64,000 nucleotides of DNA, taken from Hortaea werneckii (Eukaryota; Ascomycota; Dothideomycetes; Mycosphaerellales; Teratosphaeriaceae). Shown here one piece after another: positions 58,085-64,000 of the stretch. The DNA is taken from contig JBAOKB010000037.1 of the NCBI GenBank assembly GCA_037044905.1, positions 1-64,000 on the forward strand. Direction: 5' to 3'. A model generated the notes under the pieces. It searched no databases, was not told where the DNA came from, and worked only from the letters and a program-made list of their open reading frames with translations. Both the position numbers and the translations under genes were made by a program. Positions within the stretch are counted from its first letter, which is position 1, and each line of letters opens with the position of its first letter.

Positions 58085-60000
58085 ATGGTCAATATGGCCG
58101 CCGCCACTACCACCTCTACCCCCGTCCGATCCCAACCACGTGACCCCCGCCGCAAGAAGGAACAGCGCTCCGACATCTGGACTTCCCTCCTCCGCCAGAC
58201 GCGCGAAGCCCAGTCCCGCAACAAGTCCCAGTCCCTCCACCATCGCCAACTCCTCGTCTGCGGCGGCTCTCCCGATGAGCAGCATTCATTCGTCTCCACC
58301 CTCTCTCGGCCACCGCCGCCCGCTCCGCCCAGCCGAGCCCGGGACCAGCAGCGACAACAGCAGCGAGGCCCCAAGGGGCAGGTGAAGCTGAGCAACCGCT
58401 ACGCCTATGGATACGGACACGTGACGCTCTTCTCACCTCCACAGCCGGGTGTTGGTGTGTTGGGTGGCGAGAGCGAGGAAGTGGTCGGGCTGCAAGTGCA
58501 TACTCTCCCAGACCCTGAGGCCGCATACGAGGACACATTGAGGCGGTTGATGGACCCAAAGAAACCATCAGACAGTCAACCGGAAGCGGACTTGGATGCA
58601 GGCTTTGAGGGTGGTGATGCACAGGGACGCCCGGACCAGGAAAGGAGAGGAGGCCAGGCGTAGCAATCTTACTGAGCTGGAAGGAGCCATGGAAATTCCT
58701 GAACCTGCTGCGACGGTGGTTGCAGCTGCTCGCAAGAACATTACTCCCAAGCAATACACCATTTGAAGACCCCGTTGAGGTATTAAAAGAGTACAGAATT
58801 TCGCTCACCGTCGTCGTGCAGCACGTCGAAGCTCAAGAGGGTCTAGAGAGAGAAGGCTTCAAGGAGGAGGCCTTTGATTACATTTCCCAGTGCTTACGGA
58901 CTGCTATCCTACCCCTTTCCGCCGCCCTGGTCTACATCCCTAGTTCGCCACCGCCTCAGCAGTCTGGTGCACCCCTCTCTGATGTCCAGAAAGTCCTCTT
59001 TACCAGCTTGGATCTTGACCTTGCCCTCTCTCGCCAGCGCCACCTAAGGGCACAACAACCACTAAGAGAGAAGACCTGGCGCCCAAGCACAATGTCGTAG
59101 ATAGAATGGCGATAGTTGTGCCTAGTGGTTGGGACAGCGCAGGCAAGATACGTCTACTGTCTGAAAATTTCTCTCCGGAAGCCACGTTGGAGGCATGGAT
59201 GATTGACCTCAACACACCTGAAAAGCCTCTGCAGCCGCAGCAGGAATCTAGCACGGACACAGAGTCTGAACCACAACACACGAACGAACAATCTCAAGCA
59301 AATGGCGGCGCTGAGGCACCAGCTGAGCAGTCTGTGTATGCGACCAGCGATGCAGGTGACGATTCCGAGCTCGACGCACGACCACTCTCGCCTCAGAAAC
59401 AGTCCCACTCTGCCATAGCTTCTTATGAGACCACTATTCAGGATCCCAACGCACACAAAGTACCGAAACCACCCCAGATCGAAGTCACAACCAAAGCCAA
59501 CCAGCTATTCCTCGCCGACATGCGTAAGCACCTCCAAGATCTTGAAGCACAGGATGCCGAGCGTGCGCGCCGCGACCCGAGCTCCCAACCCGGACTGAAC
59601 ACGACGGCTGGATCTGTCTCGAGCGGTCGCTCTTTAGGTCTGCCCGCAGGCGAGCAGACAGGCGCACTCCACGAGCTTGGCGACGTCTCTTTCAATGTAG
59701 GAGGTGTAAACTACAATACCGTGTCCGCCGAAGCAGCGATCGAGCGACTGAGACGACCTGCCCCTCCCTCGAGCGGGGCTGAAGTCGCCTACAGTGGCGA
59801 ACTCACCTCGGACTAGCACACCACGGCCGCCGAAGCGTGAGGAGCGGGAGGGCAGTGGTACTCCTCAGGCTCCGTCAACCGGAAGCTCTTCAGCCGGTAA
59901 GGGCGATTTACCTGTTGATAAGCTAGAAGAGTATTTTGCCAGTTTGGCGAAGAAGGCGGGCGGAGGTGGTGGGAGTCGAGATGTGACGCCTAGTAGGTGA
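58085..60000 (+). CDS. Dynein light intermediate chain, frame broken about three times
   Basis: Successive frames give a DLIC protein. SDIWTSLLRQTREAQ and QLLVCGGSPDEQHSF form the degenerate P-loop. NRYAYGYGHVTLF and VAILLSWKEPWKFLNLLRRW follow, then EEAFDYISQCLRTAILPLS, then KHNVVDRMAIVVPSGWDSAGKIRLL and a disordered tail with LEEYFASLAKKAG. Frame changes are needed near 58,615-58,660, 59,019-59,060 and 59,785-59,800, and no good GT..AG pairs explain them. The protein binds the dynein heavy chain and cargo adaptors. It is either a decayed gene or a region with indel errors. It is divergent from EMC1, with a 224-bp gap containing TACCTAGGTAGGTA. Confidence 0.75.
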
Positions 60001-60096
60001 TAAAGGGATTATATGGGTATACGAGTTGTTATAATACAACACCCAAGCTAGATACCATACACCATGACGCATGCGAACCTCTGCAAGTTCGCAAAA

Positions 60097-62940
60097 TCAT
60101 GGACGACTCCGCCTCACCTCCCACAAATCCGTGGCACGCTTAAGAGGACTCATAACGATTCCCAAGCCCTCGCTCAACCGCCTCCGCCTCCGCAACAACC
60201 CCGGACTTCCCTCTTCCTCCTCATCCCCACCCTCCTTCTCCCCTTCCTCCCCCTCCAAACTCTCCAAAAACACATGTTCCCCCTCCACATTCACCTTCCA
60301 TCCAACCCGAAACTCCCTCCCCGCCGGCCCACCCCCACACGAACCCGCCAGCAGCCTACTCGGCGGCGAATTGACCGCCAAAGTAAACAGATGACCCGGC
60401 TCGCTGAAATCCGTATACCAATCCCTATGCAACCCGAAATACCCCAGCACCATCACATTCATCAGACAGACGGACATCAGCACGATATGGAACCCCTTTG
60501 GTACGGCACCGTGCCGCCGGAGGCATACTGCTGTGCCCGGATCGAGGCGTTGAAGTATTGGTACTGGGCCCGGGGAGAGAGTGGGGAGGGTGTAGTTCCA
60601 GAAGGGAGTGAAGGGGGCGTCGAGGGCGGAGACGACGAGGGTGCAGCCTGCCATGACGGCGAGGGCTTCGGCTATGGAGGGGAGGGCGGGGTTGAGGGAT
60701 GCGGATGCGAAGACGAGGAGGTTGGAGATGAAGAAGAGGTGAGGATGAGTTGGGTTAGGAGCCGGGCATTGGAGCCGTTGGCGTTGACGACGCCCGTGTG
60801 CAGGGCGAGGAGAGCGGCCCCATTCTGAGGCGATGTTGACCCAGTCCGGGACGAGGGTGTCGTTTCCGCTTGGAGCGGCGGGGGAAGATTTGATGTATTG
60901 GAGGGGGTCGGGGCTGGGTTTTGTAGGGTCGGTACAGATTGCTTCCAGTGTACCGCCGTTGGCGCTCGCGTTGTAGTGGGTCGAGCAGTAGGGCGTTTGG
61001 GAGACTTTGAGTTGGCAGAGAGAGTAGTTGTCTTTGTTGGTTGGGTTGCCATTGCTGTCTACGTCGCCGCCTTTGCCGAGGATGTAGATGGAGTCGCGGC
61101 CGTATGGCATACCGGTTGTATCGTTCATGATGGTGTTGTAGTCGATTGGCAGTTTGCTGAAAACAGGCGGGTACTTGTACAGGCCGTAGTCGGACCCCAT
61201 TGGAAGATGTCGTCAAAGTCCGTCCCGCCAAGGTAAGGATCGCTGTAGGCAAGTTGAGTTGGCCATAAGCCAACATCGACAGGGATGGAGACGTTGTCCC
61301 ATTTTTCGTACACGAATGGCTTCAACATTTCCTCATCCATTGTGACGCAGAGGACGTGTACTACGGGTGAGACCACCGAAGCACGGATATGGTAGCTACC
61401 AAGGCCTCCCAGCTCCGCCGGCTGCATTATACTCTTATCGCCTAAAGCCGCTCCAATGACTGAGGGGTGGGGCAATGCCATGCTGACATTGTTGACGACG
61501 TATCCGGTATCCTCATAAAGCTGGGTGACATTGGTTTGCTCAACCCAAGGAGCTGATATAGTTGTGTTATCGTTTAACAGAGCGAAGCCTTCTGGACGAG
61601 AAGTCGGATCGTGGGCTCCAGTGCCGTTTTGAATCAAGTCAGTCCATGTGCTTAGGTAGCCGAAATAATTATGATAGCCTGCCATTCAATCAGCCTTGAT
61701 CTAATCCTCATTCGATGCATGATTTGGATACCCATTGCAGCATGCTCGAGTTGTATGCACGTAGAGCCCCTGTAATCCACATCATACCCTTCTTGAACCG
61801 GCGTCTTACAAAATTCTTGAATGTGATCCGGATTTGCAAACTTCGTCCTCACCAGACCCTTCATATCCCTTTGTTCCCAATCAGGCCATTTGAGTTGGGG
61901 CTGCACCAAAGCCGTCGCAGCTGAAGTATACAGCATCCCGTTGAAAGCACCGAGAAGCGATATTAACCCCAGAATGCTGATGCCCGCATACCGGACACTC
62001 TCCCACTGCGTAAAGAGCGTGCCAGGCTGCTGGACCCATCCGCGCATACTGAGCTCTGCAAGTGTGACGCCGCGAGCTTGCTCTTGCTTCAAGGCCCTCC
62101 TCGCCAGAGCTTGGCCGATGAAAGCCACCAAGACCGTAATGTACGAGAGCTCGATCATTTTGGCCAGAAAGGAGGTCAGGAAAGCCGCAGAAGACGGGGT
62201 CAGCGGACCATTGGTGTGGACGAGTCATCGATAACGAGGCCCCAGCAATGCGATGACGAGGAAAATGGCTGAGAGAGCGGTCGAGAAGACGGCCAGAACC
62301 AGTATAGTCACCGACGGACACCCGCCTATCTTCCGCTTGATGTGCTTGCGACTTCTACAGCTCTTGTGTGGTCCCCATTCGTCGTATCTTGACCGGATTG
62401 AGAGGAGCCCCGTGTCGGATTTGGCGTAAAGGGACGGCTGGAAGCTGGAGTGAAGGGATGTAGTGGATTGTTTTCCAAGGTGCTTGGCTCCAGCGTACGC
62501 TGTATCGGACTCAGGACTGCCATCGAAGTGGGTGGTGCCTGACCAGCCGCCTGTAGAGGGAGGGGACATCAAAGGTTGGTGTGGGATTGGCATGTGAGAG
62601 CTGCTCTTGGGTTCTGTCGATAGCCTGCACCCGTGGGGAAGACTGAGCACTGTTCATGGGAGGCTTGGAGGACTTGGTTCTGGAAGCAGTGGCAATCCTC
62701 TGACCCATGACCTGCGCAAAAAGGTCCTGGAGTTGGGTGGGTCTCGTCCTCGCTGTAGGATTCCGCGGTGGATTTTAGCACTTGTCCGTCACTGAACGAG
62801 ACTGATGGGATTCGAGCGTAACCGGGTCGGTGTCTCGGTGTGGGATTTGATGACGACGTTAATACTACCGCTTCTGAGTTGACTGGGAGTTCATATCGCG
62901 CCGACATCCCCTTTTCGGGGGCACCGTCTGAAGCAGACAT
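60097..62940 (-). pseudogene. Large fungal membrane protein with multiple frame lesions
   Basis: Read in pieces, the gene gives a cytosolic N-terminus (MSASDGAPEKGM), a membrane helix (VTILVLAVFSTALSAIFLVI), and GPLTPSSAAFL then MIELSYITVLVAFIGQAL with ARRALK. Further on are RYAGISILGLISLLGAFNG, a glycosylated extracellular part (STWTDLIQNGTG, LLNDNTTISAPW, DSIYILG, DWVNIASEWG), and further helices (SIAEALAVMAGCTLVVSALD) with LFTLAVNSPPS and LAGSCGGGP. This order is known from unnamed, widely conserved fungal membrane proteins. A TGA stands at 62225, and single-base shifts occur near 61,196, 60,826, 60,745 and 60,530, two of them in GGGG runs. One normal intron is at 61679-61731. The function is unknown. 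Confidence 0.65.
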
Positions 62941-64000
62941 GAGATTTGTTTGCTTGTTGACTAAACCGGAGAGGTTTCACGCGCCTATGCAGCCGCCCGT
63001 GTGCAGGTGAAGACTGTGCTCGTTTCGATGCAGCTTCCCGTGTCCACGACCAAAAATTTGAGATTTTATCGATCTAGTATCGGTCGATGGAAAGTGATTA
63101 TGTCTTTGGAAACATCTTTCCCAAGGCTAGGTCTGATCCTCGGGAGACCATGTTTAGCTCCTCTGCACAATGCGACTCTCCAATCCATCAGCGCCTCGAT
63201 GATCACCCACCATGTCAAAGTGGCTGCAGGTAGCCGACAGTGGAGCTATACAGATCCGGTCTTCCCAGGCGGGACCGCGGCCATGGCCGCGGTCCCGCCT
63301 GGATCCAAGTGGTTCATCGATGCGCCACGCACGAGGGATGGACATTCAGCAGCTGAGATGTGCAGCCCATGTAATCCGTTTGGATGTAATAGCTGTCGCC
63401 AAACTAGTTACATAGCTAATAACAAGCTTCGCCGAGAGGTCAATGGATCTTGCGTGGCTTGCATGAGGCTGACCTCGGTTCGGGTGGAAATTGAATCATG
63501 AGATACAGTGTTTTCGACTTTCCCATTTCGGATTTTCTCATCAATTGCGATCCCCTTCCCGGCTGCCGAAAGTGGATGATGAATATATTCCTCAAAATCT
63601 GTGTGAATCATCAAAGAGAGCAGAATCATGGCCACCAGGGAAAACACTGCCAAGTGCATCTGCGAGGCGCAACCCTGAAGACGAATGCTCGGATTAATGA
63701 GAAAGGCATTGTTGTGATTTGACGGACACCCAGACCTCGTTTCCGATCATCTTGCCGAAGCCGAATGTTAATGGATATATGATGTTTTCCAAGGTTGTTG
63801 TGAAAGGAAAGAATGACCACATCCACGAAGACCGAACACTTGGACCCCTCAATCTCCGCCCCCAAGTGGCGGCTTTCGTTCCACCTGTGTGGCTGGCATT
63901 GCAATACCATAGCTTCAGCGTCAAAAATGCAACATTACAGGTAATTCTCGCGTGATTAAATGCTTCTATGACAATATAGAGAGATCAGAGTCAAATCAGC
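62941..64000. other. Region without a supported gene; holds a perfect palindrome
   Basis: Frames up to 166 codons lack motifs. The only clear structure is the 38-bp palindrome at 63265-63302. Confidence 0.4.
63265..63302. repeat. Perfect 38-bp palindrome without spacer
   Basis: The arms pair from 63265/63302 inward to the centre at GGCCATGGCC (63279-63288) with no mismatch. The sequence is strongly GC-rich (CCAGGCGGGACCGCGG in the left arm) in a region of average composition. Confidence 0.9.

Overview
The window is nuclear DNA of a filamentous ascomycete (Pezizomycotina). The best guess is a dothideomycete, but no sequence comparison could be run. Short introns with GT..AG ends, Zn2Cys6 regulators, a septin, a PROPPIN, EMC1 and mitochondrial bS16 fix the kingdom. 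A 12.5 kb block in which CpA/TpG is almost all converted to TpA is the mark of repeat-induced point mutation (RIP), which is a Pezizomycotina process.

Left part (1-17,290) is mobile and probably subtelomeric. Positions 5-4240 (minus) hold a telomere-linked RecQ-helicase type gene (paired zinc fingers, tyrosine-recombinase-like segment, RecQ core). It stays in one frame for 4 kb, yet at least eleven in-frame stops interrupt it, all of them TAG. A two-unit CCCTAA telomere repeat lies just beyond it. Then come a RIP-mutated LINE fragment (4.8-6.1 kb), a complete chromodomain Ty3/gypsy element on the minus strand (6,092-12,914), and a 5'-truncated chromodomain Ty3/gypsy element on the plus strand (12,915-16,115). 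A 54-bp tandem repeat and more RIP-mutated DNA with a second CCCTAA pair follow. Both gypsy elements carry, antisense to pol and beside the 3' LTR, a small Cys-cluster plus coiled-coil ORF. This is the most interesting recurrent feature here.

Middle part (17.3-34.9 kb) is accessory gene space: an AflR-like Zn2Cys6 regulator, a BTB protein, a GliT-like disulfide oxidoreductase and a DUF1993 protein. Next come remnants of a zinc alcohol dehydrogenase and of a second Zn2Cys6 regulator. A maltose-utilisation cluster (regulator, GH13 maltase, sugar permease) follows, and its regulator and permease both show lesions. A secreted tyrosinase closes the section.

Right part (35-64 kb) is mostly core: a GT71 mannosyltransferase, a secreted amidase, HSV2, a CDC11-type septin, mitochondrial bS16, a UPF0590/DUF1769 protein, a GH27 alpha-galactosidase, an F-box-like protein, an SDR, EMC1, dynein light intermediate chain and a large fungal membrane protein. 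Several of these (GT71, amidase, dynein LIC, membrane protein) contain single-base frame breaks, often in short G/C or A runs, while long neighbours such as EMC1 are intact. Either sequence errors or local gene decay could explain this. Exon boundaries were derived by hand from splice signals and frame continuity.
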